Assembly (NCBI RefSeq): GCF_024170285.1
Contig: NZ_JALJXV010000004.1
Span: 248,001-312,000 of the forward strand
DNA from: Natronocella acetinitrilica
GTDB lineage: Bacteria; Pseudomonadota; Gammaproteobacteria; Nitrococcales; Aquisalimonadaceae
Direction of reading: 5' to 3'
Length of the DNA: 64,000 nucleotides
Of this stretch, positions 46,404 through 54,800 are shown piece by piece (the stretch's first letter is position 1; the number at the start of each line of letters is the position of its first letter). The notes under the pieces were generated by a model. The model made no database searches, had not been told where the DNA came from, and was given only the letters and a program-made list of their open reading frames with translations. A program made the position numbers and the translations under genes.

Positions 46404-47134
46404 CAGGATGCCTGCCTGGCATCTGCCTGGCGGTCGCCGCCCTCGATCCACGCCGCCTTGGCCACGTCCGCCTTGTTGCGCAAATGCTGACGCAGAATGC
46501 GGAACAGTTTGTCGCTGTCCCGGTCTTCCAGGGCTCCGATGATGGCGCTGTGTTCGTTGACGGCCTGCTTCCAGCGTTTCTCCGACAGGTTGGTCAGATA
46601 GCGCGCGTGGCGGACCCGCCCGCAGATGGATTGGTAGATGGAGCGCAGGGTTTCGCTCTGGGCGCCGTCCATGATCCGGTCATGAATCTGCTGATTGAGC
46701 ACGAAATACTCCAGTCGCTCACGTTTTTCGTAAGCGTCGACCATGCGGTCGTGGAGCTCGCGCACCTCGGCGATATCCGCGTCACTCATGCGCACGGCAG
46801 CCAGCTCTCCGGACAAGCCTTCGAGGGCACCCAGCACTTCGAAGATCTCCTGCAGGTCATCCAGCGTGAGCTTGGTGACTCGGGCACCGCGATTGGGCAG
46901 CAATTCCACCATGCCCTCGGAGGCAAGCACTTTCAGTGCCTCCCGCAGGGGCGTGCGCGAGATACCCAATTGTTCGCAGAGTTGTCGCTCGGGTACGCGT
47001 TCTCCCTGGGACAACTCCCCTTCGATAATCATATTGCGGACCTGGTTGACCACCTCATCGTGGAGCGTCTGGCGCGCAATGCGCCGGCCAGAGGTCTGGT
47101 CCGTTCTGGGATTCTGCTGATCGGATGCCGCCAT
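46403..47134 (-). CDS. GntR family regulator, FadR/FCD subfamily
   Basis: A 243-residue regulator: N-terminal winged helix (LHDEVVNQVRNMIIEGELSQGERVPERQLCEQLGISRTPLREALKVLASEGMVELLPNRGARV, about residues 24-87) and an all-helical FCD effector domain (about 95-220) with the metal-ligand pattern DAYEK, NQQIHDRI and NEHSAIIGAL. FCD regulators usually sense organic acids. It diverges from the TRAP transporter and is coupled to the hydratase gene, so it probably controls the whole catabolic module from the 325-base gap. Confidence 0.93.
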   Translation of the reverse strand: MAASDQQNPRTDQTSGRRIARQTLHDEVVNQVRNMIIEGELSQGERVPERQLCEQLGISRTPLREALKVLASEGMVELLPNRGARVTKLTLDDLQEIFEVLGALEGLSGELAAVRMSDADIAEVRELHDRMVDAYEKRERLEYFVLNQQIHDRIMDGAQSETLRSIYQSICGRVRHARYLTNLSEKRWKQAVNEHSAIIGALEDRDSDKLFRILRQHLRNKADVAKAAWIEGGDRQADARQAS

Positions 47135-47348
47135 TGCCTCGCTCTCTGTCAGATCGAATGCATCACCGGAAGACCCCCAATGGAGCCTGCTTCACGGTTA
47201 GGTCACATGGCACCAACTTTACCGTGCAGACTTCCAGCTTGCACCCATAATGCATGATTGGGAGGGTTCCCCAGACACGCATCAGGCCTCGTCGGCAGTA
47301 TTTCGTCGGCTTGACAGGTGCCGATGCCGGGGTTAGGTTCGATTCTAA

Positions 47349-47385
47349 CGCATTTCGCATTAAGTATTCATTTTTGAGAAATGCG
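47349..47385. promoter_or_regulatory. Inverted repeat in the gntR-dctP intergenic region
   Basis: CGCATTTC (47349-47356) and GAAATGCG (47378-47385) are perfect arms with a 21-base spacer in the 47135-47459 gap between the divergent GntR and TRAP genes. It may be a pair of operator half-sites or a stem-loop in the dctP leader. The rest of the gap holds no gene that I can support. Confidence 0.4.
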
Positions 47386-47459
47386 GTCCCGCCCAGAGTA
47401 GTAGAAAAGCTCCGCGCCTAGCCGGAGCAACGACAGAAGAAATGAGGAGGAGTCGCACT

Positions 47460-48434
47460 ATGGTTCTGTTACGCGTGTTTTCGCTGGCCCTCGCCCTCGC
47501 TTTGCTTTCGGCTCCATTACAAGCGCGCGAGATTACCTTCGGTCATGTGGGCGGTCCCGACTCGCTCTTTGCCGATTCCGCCGAGCATTTTGCTGCATTG
47601 GCGAATGAACGCCTGCCTGAGCCCTATCGTGTTGAAGTCTACGGGTCGAGCCAGCTCGGCAATGACCAGGAACTCCTGCAGCGACTACGGCTCGGGACGG
47701 TGGATTTCGCCTTGCCGTCCACCATCATGTCATCGGTTGCCGACGAATTCGGGATTTTCGAGCTCCCCTATCTGGTCAAGAACCGGGAGCACATGGCGCG
47801 AATCGAAGAGGAGATCTTCTGGCCCACCCTCGCCCCCATAGCAGAGCAGAACGGCTACCGGATACTGGCAGTCTGGGAGAACGGGTTCCGCCACATCACG
47901 AACAACCGCCGTGCCATCGAGCGCCCGGAAGATCTGCGGGGTATCAAGCTGCGGACGCCGCGTGGGGCCTGGCGGGTACGGATGTTCGAAGAGTATGGTG
48001 CCGAGCCCTCGCCGATGGCGCTCTCTGAAGTCTTCATGGCCCTGCAGACCGGTGTCATGGATGGTCAGGAAAACCCGCTGGCCCAGATCGCGGGTCAGCG
48101 CTTCCAGGAAGTGCAGCGTTATCTTTCCCTGACCGGGCATGTGTACACGCCGGCTTATATCGCCGCAGGTCGTCGTTTCGAACGTTTGCCCGAGGAAATT
48201 CAGGAGATACTGATCCAGGCCGCGGTGGACACCCAGGAATTTGTCTACAGTCATGCGGCCGAGCTGGATCGGGACCTGATCGGTGTCATCGAGTCCGCCG
48301 GCACCCAGGTCAATGAAGTCGATACCAACGCATTCATTGATGCGTCCCAGCCCGTCTATGAGGCCTTTGCACGCGAGGTGAGCGGGTCACAGGAACTCAT
48401 TGATCGCATCATGGCGTTGGGCGAAGACCTGTAA
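47460..48434 (+). CDS. TRAP transporter substrate-binding protein (DctP family)
   Basis: A 324-residue periplasmic binding protein with a signal peptide (MVLLRVFSLALALALLSAPLQA, about 22 residues). Family landmarks: GSSQLGNDQELLQRLRLGTVDF, NRRAIERPEDLRGIKLRTP, SEVFMALQTGVMDGQENPL and FQEVQRYLSLTGHVYTPAYI. The arginine and the GQENPL region match DctP-type binders of C4-dicarboxylates and related organic acids. The ATG at 47460 is chosen over that at 47442 because AGGAGGAG lies between them, seven bases upstream. It heads a dctPQM operon. Confidence 0.93.
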   Translation: MVLLRVFSLALALALLSAPLQAREITFGHVGGPDSLFADSAEHFAALANERLPEPYRVEVYGSSQLGNDQELLQRLRLGTVDFALPSTIMSSVADEFGIFELPYLVKNREHMARIEEEIFWPTLAPIAEQNGYRILAVWENGFRHITNNRRAIERPEDLRGIKLRTPRGAWRVRMFEEYGAEPSPMALSEVFMALQTGVMDGQENPLAQIAGQRFQEVQRYLSLTGHVYTPAYIAAGRRFERLPEEIQEILIQAAVDTQEFVYSHAAELDRDLIGVIESAGTQVNEVDTNAFIDASQPVYEAFAREVSGSQELIDRIMALGEDL

Positions 48435-48457
48435 TCCCAGGCTTTCCGTCCGTCCCA

Positions 48458-48490
48458 AGGAGTCCCGCGCCATTCCGGCGCGGGATTCCT
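48458..48490 (+). repeat. Strong hairpin between dctP and dctQ
   Basis: TCCCGCGCC (48463-48471), loop ATTCC, GGCGCGGGA (48477-48485), extended by AGGA/TCCT with one G-U pair, giving about 14 bp of stem. There is no T run. It lies 24 bases after the binding-protein stop, the same relation as the palindrome after the sugar-binding gene at 28340, and may raise binding-protein mRNA over the permease message. Confidence 0.7.
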
Positions 48491-48501
48491 CAAACCTCCC
48501 T

Positions 48502-49104
48502 ATGGACGATGACGTGATGACAATCGTTAATCGACTATCGACGTGGCTGGAAAAAATCCTGGAAGTCTTCACCGCCGTCCTCATGGTGACGCTCACGCTG
48601 GTTGTGCTCTACGCGGTGGTCATGCGCTACACCGCACGCACGCCCTCCTGGTACGACGAAGTGGCGGCGATCATGCTGGTGTGGCTCACTTACTACGCAG
48701 GCGCCCTGGCCGCCCTGAAGCGCGGACACATCGGTGTCGACGGCGTACTGCGAGCGATGCCAGTCGCAATCAGAATGCCGGTCGCCTATCTGGCTGAGGC
48801 TTGCGTCATCGTTTTCTTTGTCATTCTCGGCTGGGCGGGACTGGTGGTCCTGGACATCATGCAGGGCATGAACCTCATCACCTTGCGCTGGGTGCCCATC
48901 ACGTTCACACAATCCGTGATTCCCATCGGGGCCGCGCTGTTCATCATCGCGACATTCCTCAGCATGCCCGCCCACCTCAAGAAGATACGCTCCGGTATCT
49001 CGCAGGAGGAAGAGGAAATCGCACAGGCGATTGCCGAGGCCGAGCGGGACAATAAAGAGGCCGGTCTCACCGCCGACAGCATCGCGGGGAGGGATGGACG
49101 ATGA
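48502..49104 (+). CDS. TRAP transporter small permease (DctQ family)
   Basis: A 200-residue membrane protein with four helices, typical of DctQ: LEVFTAVLMVTLTLVVLYAVVMRY, WYDEVAAIMLVWLTYYAGALAALKRGHIGVDGV and FLSMPAHL. The C terminus is an acidic coiled tail (QEEEEIAQAIAEAERDNKEAG). The ATG at 48502 lacks a clear ribosome site; ATG 48517 has GGACGA upstream and is an alternative. It overlaps dctM by four bases. The pair forms the Na+- or H+-driven membrane part of the transporter. Confidence 0.9.
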   Translation: MDDDVMTIVNRLSTWLEKILEVFTAVLMVTLTLVVLYAVVMRYTARTPSWYDEVAAIMLVWLTYYAGALAALKRGHIGVDGVLRAMPVAIRMPVAYLAEACVIVFFVILGWAGLVVLDIMQGMNLITLRWVPITFTQSVIPIGAALFIIATFLSMPAHLKKIRSGISQEEEEIAQAIAEAERDNKEAGLTADSIAGRDGR

Positions 49105-50384
49105 TCATCGCCCTGATGCTGCTTGGCCTGCTCGCCCTGATCCTGATCAATGTGCCAATTGCCGTCGCCCTCGCGAGCGTTGCGGTGGTGGCCATTGTCA
49201 CTGTTCAAGGCTGGGACATGATGCCGAACATCGCTCTGACGATGTTCGAGGGAGCAAGCAGCTTCCCCCTGCTGGCCATCCCGATGTTCGTGTTGGCCGG
49301 GGCCATCATGAACACCGGCGGGATATCCCGCCGGCTGATCGCCTTTGCCTCCGCCCTGTTCGGCTTTATTCGCGGCGGCCTGGCAATGATCAACATCGGT
49401 GTCTCCATGTTCTTCGCGGAGATATCCGGTTCGGCGGTGGCCGACGTGGCGGCCACCGGCTCGGTGCTCATCCCGGCCATGAAAAAGCGGGGGTATCCGC
49501 GAGCCTTCGCTGCGGCGGTGACCTCGTCATCCGCCTCGCTGGCCATCATCATCCCGCCGTCCATCCCGATGATCCTCTACGGGGTCATGTCGGGGTCGTC
49601 CATCGTACAGCTGTTCGTGGCAGGCATCATTCCGGGCATTCTCGGTGGTGTCGGCTTGATGGGGCTCAGCTATTACTACGCCCGAAAGTACGACTGGCCG
49701 GTGGAGGAGGTGTTTCAGCTGCGCCAGGTGTGGAAGACCTTCAAGGAGGCTTTCTGGGCTCTCACCCTGCCTATCATCATCCTGGGTTCGATCTTCGGGG
49801 GCTTCGTGACGGCCACCGAAGGTGCCGGACTTGCAGTCGCGGCAGCAGTCCTTATCAGCACTGTCCTTTATCGTGAACTTGACCTTCGGGCACTCTATCG
49901 CGCCATGATCGACGGCGGTCAACAGACTGCCGTCGTCATGCTACTGGTGGCTGCGTCCGCGCTGGTGGGCATGTTCCTCACGGAAATGCGGCTGCCGCAG
50001 CAGCTGGCGCAGGCAATCCTGGATCTCACGGATAACAAGTACTTCATCCTGATGATCCTGAATGTGTTCTTCCTGCTGATCGGCCTATTCCTGCATTCGG
50101 CTGCAGCCATCATTCTGGTGGTGCCCATCGTGATGCCGTTGGTCAATGCCGCTGGTATCGACCCGGTGCATTTCGGCCTGGTGGTCTGTCTCAACCTGGC
50201 CATTGGTCAGCAGACACCGCCTGTGGCGAGCGTATTGATCACGGCCTGCTCCATTGCCAAGGCTGACGTGTGGTCAGTGACACGCTCGAATCTCGGGTTC
50301 ATTGCCGTGTTGCTGGGGGTGCTCCTGCTGATCACCTATGTGCCGGCAGTGCCAATGAGCCTGGTGGAATACTTCTATCGGTGA
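49101..50384 (+). CDS. TRAP transporter large permease (DctM family)
   Basis: A 427-residue polytopic membrane protein with about 12 helices. Family segments: FEGASSFPLLAIPMFVLAGAIMNTGGISRRLIAFA, EISGSAVADVAATGSVLIPAMKKRGYPRAFAAAVTSSSASLAIIIPPSIPMILYGVMSGSSIVQLF and HSAAAIILVVPIVMPLVNAAGIDPVHFGLVV. It begins at ATG 49101 within the dctQ stop. A strong terminator follows at 50411. The substrate is probably an organic acid used by the adjoining module. Confidence 0.95.
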   Translation: MIIALMLLGLLALILINVPIAVALASVAVVAIVTVQGWDMMPNIALTMFEGASSFPLLAIPMFVLAGAIMNTGGISRRLIAFASALFGFIRGGLAMINIGVSMFFAEISGSAVADVAATGSVLIPAMKKRGYPRAFAAAVTSSSASLAIIIPPSIPMILYGVMSGSSIVQLFVAGIIPGILGGVGLMGLSYYYARKYDWPVEEVFQLRQVWKTFKEAFWALTLPIIILGSIFGGFVTATEGAGLAVAAAVLISTVLYRELDLRALYRAMIDGGQQTAVVMLLVAASALVGMFLTEMRLPQQLAQAILDLTDNKYFILMILNVFFLLIGLFLHSAAAIILVVPIVMPLVNAAGIDPVHFGLVVCLNLAIGQQTPPVASVLITACSIAKADVWSVTRSNLGFIAVLLGVLLLITYVPAVPMSLVEYFYR

Positions 50385-50410
50385 GTTTGTTTCGTAGCTG
50401 AAGGTGATTG

Positions 50411-50442
50411 ACTGCCGGCCAGTAATGGCCGGCAGTTTTTTT
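50411..50442. terminator. Intrinsic terminator between convergent dctM and the aminotransferase gene
   Basis: ACTGCCGGCC (50411-50420), loop AGTAAT, GGCCGGCAGT (50427-50436), then a T run. A perfect 10-bp GC-rich stem. It serves dctM and probably also the leftward gene ending at 50447. Confidence 0.85.
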
Positions 50443-50446
50443 CCGG

Positions 50447-51616
50447 TCAGCCGGCGGTTTCTTCGAGGTACCGCATGGCCGCGTCGACGCCACCCTTGTT
50501 ATGGGGTATGCCGGCAATGCCGAGGCCCATCTCCACACCCGCCAGCGTGCCCATCAGCGACAGGTCGTTGAAGGAGCCCAGGTGACCGATGCGGAACACC
50601 TTGCCGGCCAGTTTGGTCAGGCCCGCGCCCAGGGACATATCGAATCGGTCGAGGATGATGGCCCGCAGTTCGTCGGCGTCATGGCCCTCGGGCATGATTG
50701 CGGCGGTGAGCACAGGAGAGTATTCCTCTGGCACCTCGCAGAGGATCTCCAGGCCCCAGGCGCGCACGGCACGCCGGGTTGCCTCACCGTGGCGGGCATG
50801 GCGCTTGAATACATTATCCATGCCTTCTTCCTGCAGCATATCCAGTGCTTCCCGCAGGCCATACAACAGGTTGGTAGCCGGTGTGTAGTGGGTGAAGCCC
50901 TTGGCGTTGGCGGCGAGCATTTCATGCCAGTCCCAATAGGAACGCCGCATGCCGCCCTGTTCGGCAATCTTGAGCGCCTTGTTCGAGATGGCATTGAAGC
51001 CCAGGCCGGGCGGCAACATCAGCCCTTTTTGCGAACCGCTCACCGTGACGTCCACGCCCCACTCGTCGTGCTCGTAGGGAACCGAGGCGAGGGAAGAAAT
51101 AGTGTCCACCAGGAGCAGTGCCGGGTGTCCAGCCGCGTCAATGGCCTTGCGCACCAGCGGAATGCGGCTGGTGACGCCGGTGGAGGTTTCGTTATGCACA
51201 ACCATGACCGCCTTGATGGCATGGTCGGTGTCTTCCCTGAGTTTCTGTTCCACCAGGGCGGGATCTACGCCGCGGCGCCAGTCGCCGGGGACGAAGTCCA
51301 CTTCGATGCCCAGACGCTTGGCCATGGTCTGCCACAGGGTGGCGAAGTGCCCGGTCTCGAACATCAGCACCCGGTCGCCGGGCTCCAGGCAGTTGACGAT
51401 GGCCGCTTCCCAGGCCCCCGTGCCGGAAGAGGGGTAGACAATGACATGCTCGGCACCGAATACGGGTTTCAGTTTGGCGAACACATCCAGCGCCAGTTTG
51501 CGAAACTCCGGTCCGCGGTGATCGATGGTGGGCATATCCATTGCTCGCAGGACACGATCCGGCACATTTGTCGGCCCTGGGATTTGCAGAAAATGACGAC
51601 CGCTGGGATAAGCCAT
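50447..51616 (-). CDS. Serine/alanine/aspartate--glyoxylate-type aminotransferase
   Basis: A 389-residue class V PLP-dependent aminotransferase. It has GRHFLQIPGPTNVPDRVLRAMDMPTIDHRGPEF at the N terminus, the SSGTGAWEAAIVNCL segment, VVHNETSTGVTSRI, LVDTISSLASVPYEHDEWGVDV and the PLP lysine in VSGSQKGLMLPPGL. Relatives transfer amino groups from serine, alanine or aspartate to glyoxylate. It diverges from the D-2-hydroxyacid dehydrogenase gene with a palindrome between them, suggesting shared control. Partners such as hydroxypyruvate reductase, or hydroxyaspartate aldolase and dehydratase, are not in the window. Confidence 0.92.
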   Translation of the reverse strand: MAYPSGRHFLQIPGPTNVPDRVLRAMDMPTIDHRGPEFRKLALDVFAKLKPVFGAEHVIVYPSSGTGAWEAAIVNCLEPGDRVLMFETGHFATLWQTMAKRLGIEVDFVPGDWRRGVDPALVEQKLREDTDHAIKAVMVVHNETSTGVTSRIPLVRKAIDAAGHPALLLVDTISSLASVPYEHDEWGVDVTVSGSQKGLMLPPGLGFNAISNKALKIAEQGGMRRSYWDWHEMLAANAKGFTHYTPATNLLYGLREALDMLQEEGMDNVFKRHARHGEATRRAVRAWGLEILCEVPEEYSPVLTAAIMPEGHDADELRAIILDRFDMSLGAGLTKLAGKVFRIGHLGSFNDLSLMGTLAGVEMGLGIAGIPHNKGGVDAAMRYLEETAG

Positions 51617-51659
51617 TTGGGGGCTCCTGAGGCGTTTGTATTGGTATGGGTAGACAAAA

Positions 51660-51676
51660 CTGAATTATGAATTCAG
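51660..51676. promoter_or_regulatory. Perfect palindrome between divergent aminotransferase and dehydrogenase genes
   Basis: CTGAATTATGAATTCAG is a 7+3+7 perfect inverted repeat, 44 bases upstream of the aminotransferase start and 131 bases before the dehydrogenase start at 51807. A candidate operator for the FCD-type GntR protein or another regulator. Confidence 0.5.
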
Positions 51677-51806
51677 TATCAGTATCATAATCGACGTAGG
51701 CTGTCACGCCGCAGCCGCGTTCAGAAGACGCATCAGTGCATCAGCGAAACACAGCAGTTATTCGAGTATTTGCCATGTATCAGCAACGCAGTACCGGAGG
51801 TGTCTC

Positions 51807-54785
51807 ATGAGCGCCAAGCCCGTGGTGGCAAGGCCCAGTGCAAGACGGCAGGTGAGTCCGGGCGATAGCCATCTGGCCCGGCAACTCCGGGAGAACGTCA
51901 GGGGCGAGGTCCTGTTCGACCGCTTTACCCGTGGCCGCTATGCCACGGACGCCTCCATCTACCAGATCGAACCGCTGGGGGTTGTGGTGCCGCGGGACGA
52001 AGAGGACGTGGCCGCCGCCATTGCCATTGCCCGTGATTCAGGCGTGCCGGTGCTACCCAGAGGCGGTGGGACATCGCAATGCGGGCAGACGGTGAATGCG
52101 GCCCTGGTCCTGGATTGCAGCAAATTCCTCAACAAGCTGGTGTCTGTCGATCCCGAGAGACAGATCGCCACGGTGCAGCCGGGCATCGTGCTGGACCAAC
52201 TCAACGGTTTGCTGAAGCAACATGGCCTGTTCTATCCGGTGGATGTCTCCACGGCAGCCCAGGCCACCATCGGCGGAATGGCTGGCAATAACAGCTGCGG
52301 CTCACGAAGCCTGCGCTACGGCAACATGGTCCACAACGTGCGTGCCATAGACGCTGTGCTGCCCGACGGCTCAGCGTTGCATTTCGGAGCCTTGCCGAAG
52401 CCAGACGAACTGGTGGAGGGGTCGCCACGCTACCGGGAGATCGTTCAGGCGCTGCATGCGCTCCATGCCCGCGAGGCCGACGAACTGGATGCCCGCTTTC
52501 CCAAGATCCGTCGTCGTGTCGGGGGCTACAATCTCGATCGCCTCACACCCGCGGGCGGTAACCTGGCCAAGCTCCTGGTGGGTTCCGAAGGCACGCTGGC
52601 CTTCTTCCAGAGGCTGGAGCTGGACCTTACCCGTCTGCCGACTCACAAGACTCTCGGTATCTGCCACTTCCCAACCTTCCGCAAGGCGATGGAGGCGGCC
52701 AAGCCCATCGTGGAGCAGCTGAGCCCCTCCGCCGTCGAGCTTGTGGACCGGACGCTGATCGATCTGGGTATGGAGATCGACATCTTCCGCCCCATCATGA
52801 CCCGTTACATCAAGGGCCAACCGGAAGCCGTGCTGTTCGTGGAGTTCTCGGGTGAGGATCACGCCGAGGAGCTCGCCAACCTGCGCAAGCTGGTGGAGTT
52901 GATGGCGGATCTCGGCTATCCCGAAGGCGTGGTGGAGGTGGTGGATCCCAAGGAGCAGACCGCCGTCTGGAATGTCCGCAAGGCCGGGCTCAACATCATG
53001 ATGTCCATGAAAGGCGACGGGAAGCCGGTTTCGTTTATCGAGGACTGCGCCGTTGCACTGGAGCACCTGCCGGATTACACCGAACGTTTGACCGAGGTTT
53101 TTCACAAGCACGGTACCGAAGGCACCTGGTATGCGCACGCCTCCGAGGGCTGCCTGCATGTGCGGCCGATCATCAATCTGAAGGAAGAATCTGGTGCGGT
53201 AAAGATGCGGGCCATCGCCGAGGAGGCCTTCGCCATGGTGCGGGAGTACAAGGGCTCGCACTCCGGTGAACACGGCGACGGTATTGTCCGCTCGGAGTTC
53301 CACAAGGATATGTTCGGCGAACGGCTGGTCAAGGCCTTTGGCGATGTGAAGCAGTTGTTCGACCCCACCGGCATCATGAACCCGGGCAAGATCGTCGACC
53401 CGCCGAAGATGGACGACCGCTCCCTGATGCGGTTCACACCCCAGTACAAGACCATTCCCCTGAAGACGGCACTGGACTGGTCGGCTCACGGCAGCTTTGC
53501 CGCGGCGGTTGAGATGTGCAACAACAACGGCACTTGCCGCAAGTTCGATGCCGCCGTCATGTGCCCGTCTTATCGCGCCACCATGAACGAGCAGGATCTT
53601 ACCCGGGGTCGGGCCAACAGCCTGCGGCTGGCGCTAAGCGGCCAGTTGGGCGAGGACGCCCTCACCTCCAAAGACATGTACGACACCCTGTCACGCTGTG
53701 TGGCTTGCAAGGGCTGTCGACGGGAATGCCCCACCGGCGTGGATATGGCCAAGATGAAGGTGGAATTCCTGCATCACTACCATGCACGCCATGGGCGCAG
53801 CCTGGGTGACCGACTGGTGGCGGGCCTGCCCCGTTACGCGGCCTGGGCGTCGCGCTTGCGCTGGCTGGCCAATGCCCGGGATGTGTTACCGGGCCTGGCA
53901 TGGCTGGGCGAACGGGTGACGGGATTCTCGGCGCAGCGCCCATTGCCGCGCTGGTCCGCCAAGCCATTCAAGGCTAGCGGGACGCTCTGCAAGGGCGAAA
54001 CCGGCCGCGTGGTGCTGTTTGCCGATACCTTCAATCGCTGGTTCGAACCAGGGCATTTGCGCGACACCGTGGACGTGCTCTGCGCCGCGGGTTACGAAGT
54101 GATCGTACCGCAATCGAAGGGAGGCGAAGACCGCCCGCTCTGCTGCGGTCGCACCTACCTGTCCGTGGGGCAGGTTGATGAAGCAAAATCCGAAGCCCGC
54201 CGAACCCTGAACGCCTTGCTGCCTTTCGTGCGTGAGGGTGTGCCGGTAGTGGGGCTGGAGCCGTCCTGCCTGTTGACCTTGCGCGACGAATTCCTGTCCA
54301 TGCTCCCCGGAGAGGAGGCACAAAGCCTTGCCGAGCACGCGTTCCTGCTGGAGGAGTTCCTGGCCCGTGAGTTGGATGCCGGCCGTCTGGAACTGCCTCT
54401 GGAGTCGCAGGCCGGGCGCAAGGCGCTTCTCCACGGCCACTGCCATCAGAAGGCCTTCGATGTCATGGGCCCGGTGCAGCGGGTGCTGGGCCTGATTCCC
54501 GACCTGCAGGTGGACACCATCAAGGGGACCTGCTGCGGGATGGCTGGCGCCTTCGGCTACCAGAGGGAGCACTACGAGACATCCATGAAGATCGGCGAAC
54601 TGGATGTGCTGCCGGCGGTGCGAGAGGCCGACGCAGATACGTGGATCGTGGCGGACGGTACGAGCTGCCGGCACCAGGTAGCGGATGGTGCCGGGCGCAA
54701 GGACGCCATGCATGTGGCTTCGGTCCTGGCGGCGGCATTGCCTGCCGAGGTGCGGGCAGCGGTGCGCACCCGCGTCAGTCACTAG
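51807..54785 (+). CDS. FAD/Fe-S D-2-hydroxyacid dehydrogenase (YdiJ family; fused GlcD-GlcF type)
   Basis: A 992-residue membrane-associated or cytosolic flavo-iron-sulfur enzyme. Order: FAD-binding type 4 domain (about 40-275, VVVPRDEEDVAAAIAIARDSGVPVLPRGGGTSQCGQ), FAD-linked oxidase C-terminal domain (about 280-540, WYAHASEGCLHVRPIINL and HSGEHGDGIVRSEFH), 4Fe-4S region (CNNNGTCRKFDAAVMCPSYRAT near 571 and CVACKGCRRECP near 631) and CCG-type cysteine-rich domains (CCGRTYLSVGQVDEA, CCGMAGAFGYQ). YdiJ proteins oxidise D-2-hydroxyglutarate or similar acids to 2-keto acids. AGGTGT precedes the ATG. The crotonase gene follows 15 bases later. Confidence 0.94.
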   Translation: MSAKPVVARPSARRQVSPGDSHLARQLRENVRGEVLFDRFTRGRYATDASIYQIEPLGVVVPRDEEDVAAAIAIARDSGVPVLPRGGGTSQCGQTVNAALVLDCSKFLNKLVSVDPERQIATVQPGIVLDQLNGLLKQHGLFYPVDVSTAAQATIGGMAGNNSCGSRSLRYGNMVHNVRAIDAVLPDGSALHFGALPKPDELVEGSPRYREIVQALHALHAREADELDARFPKIRRRVGGYNLDRLTPAGGNLAKLLVGSEGTLAFFQRLELDLTRLPTHKTLGICHFPTFRKAMEAAKPIVEQLSPSAVELVDRTLIDLGMEIDIFRPIMTRYIKGQPEAVLFVEFSGEDHAEELANLRKLVELMADLGYPEGVVEVVDPKEQTAVWNVRKAGLNIMMSMKGDGKPVSFIEDCAVALEHLPDYTERLTEVFHKHGTEGTWYAHASEGCLHVRPIINLKEESGAVKMRAIAEEAFAMVREYKGSHSGEHGDGIVRSEFHKDMFGERLVKAFGDVKQLFDPTGIMNPGKIVDPPKMDDRSLMRFTPQYKTIPLKTALDWSAHGSFAAAVEMCNNNGTCRKFDAAVMCPSYRATMNEQDLTRGRANSLRLALSGQLGEDALTSKDMYDTLSRCVACKGCRRECPTGVDMAKMKVEFLHHYHARHGRSLGDRLVAGLPRYAAWASRLRWLANARDVLPGLAWLGERVTGFSAQRPLPRWSAKPFKASGTLCKGETGRVVLFADTFNRWFEPGHLRDTVDVLCAAGYEVIVPQSKGGEDRPLCCGRTYLSVGQVDEAKSEARRTLNALLPFVREGVPVVGLEPSCLLTLRDEFLSMLPGEEAQSLAEHAFLLEEFLARELDAGRLELPLESQAGRKALLHGHCHQKAFDVMGPVQRVLGLIPDLQVDTIKGTCCGMAGAFGYQREHYETSMKIGELDVLPAVREADADTWIVADGTSCRHQVADGAGRKDAMHVASVLAAALPAEVRAAVRTRVSH

Positions 54786-54800
54786 CCCCGAGGAGGCTCC

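Noticed and set aside
50447-51616. Assignment to the beta-hydroxyaspartate cycle or serine cycle
   Set aside because: The aminotransferase alone fits several pathways and none of the partner enzymes of either cycle is in the window.
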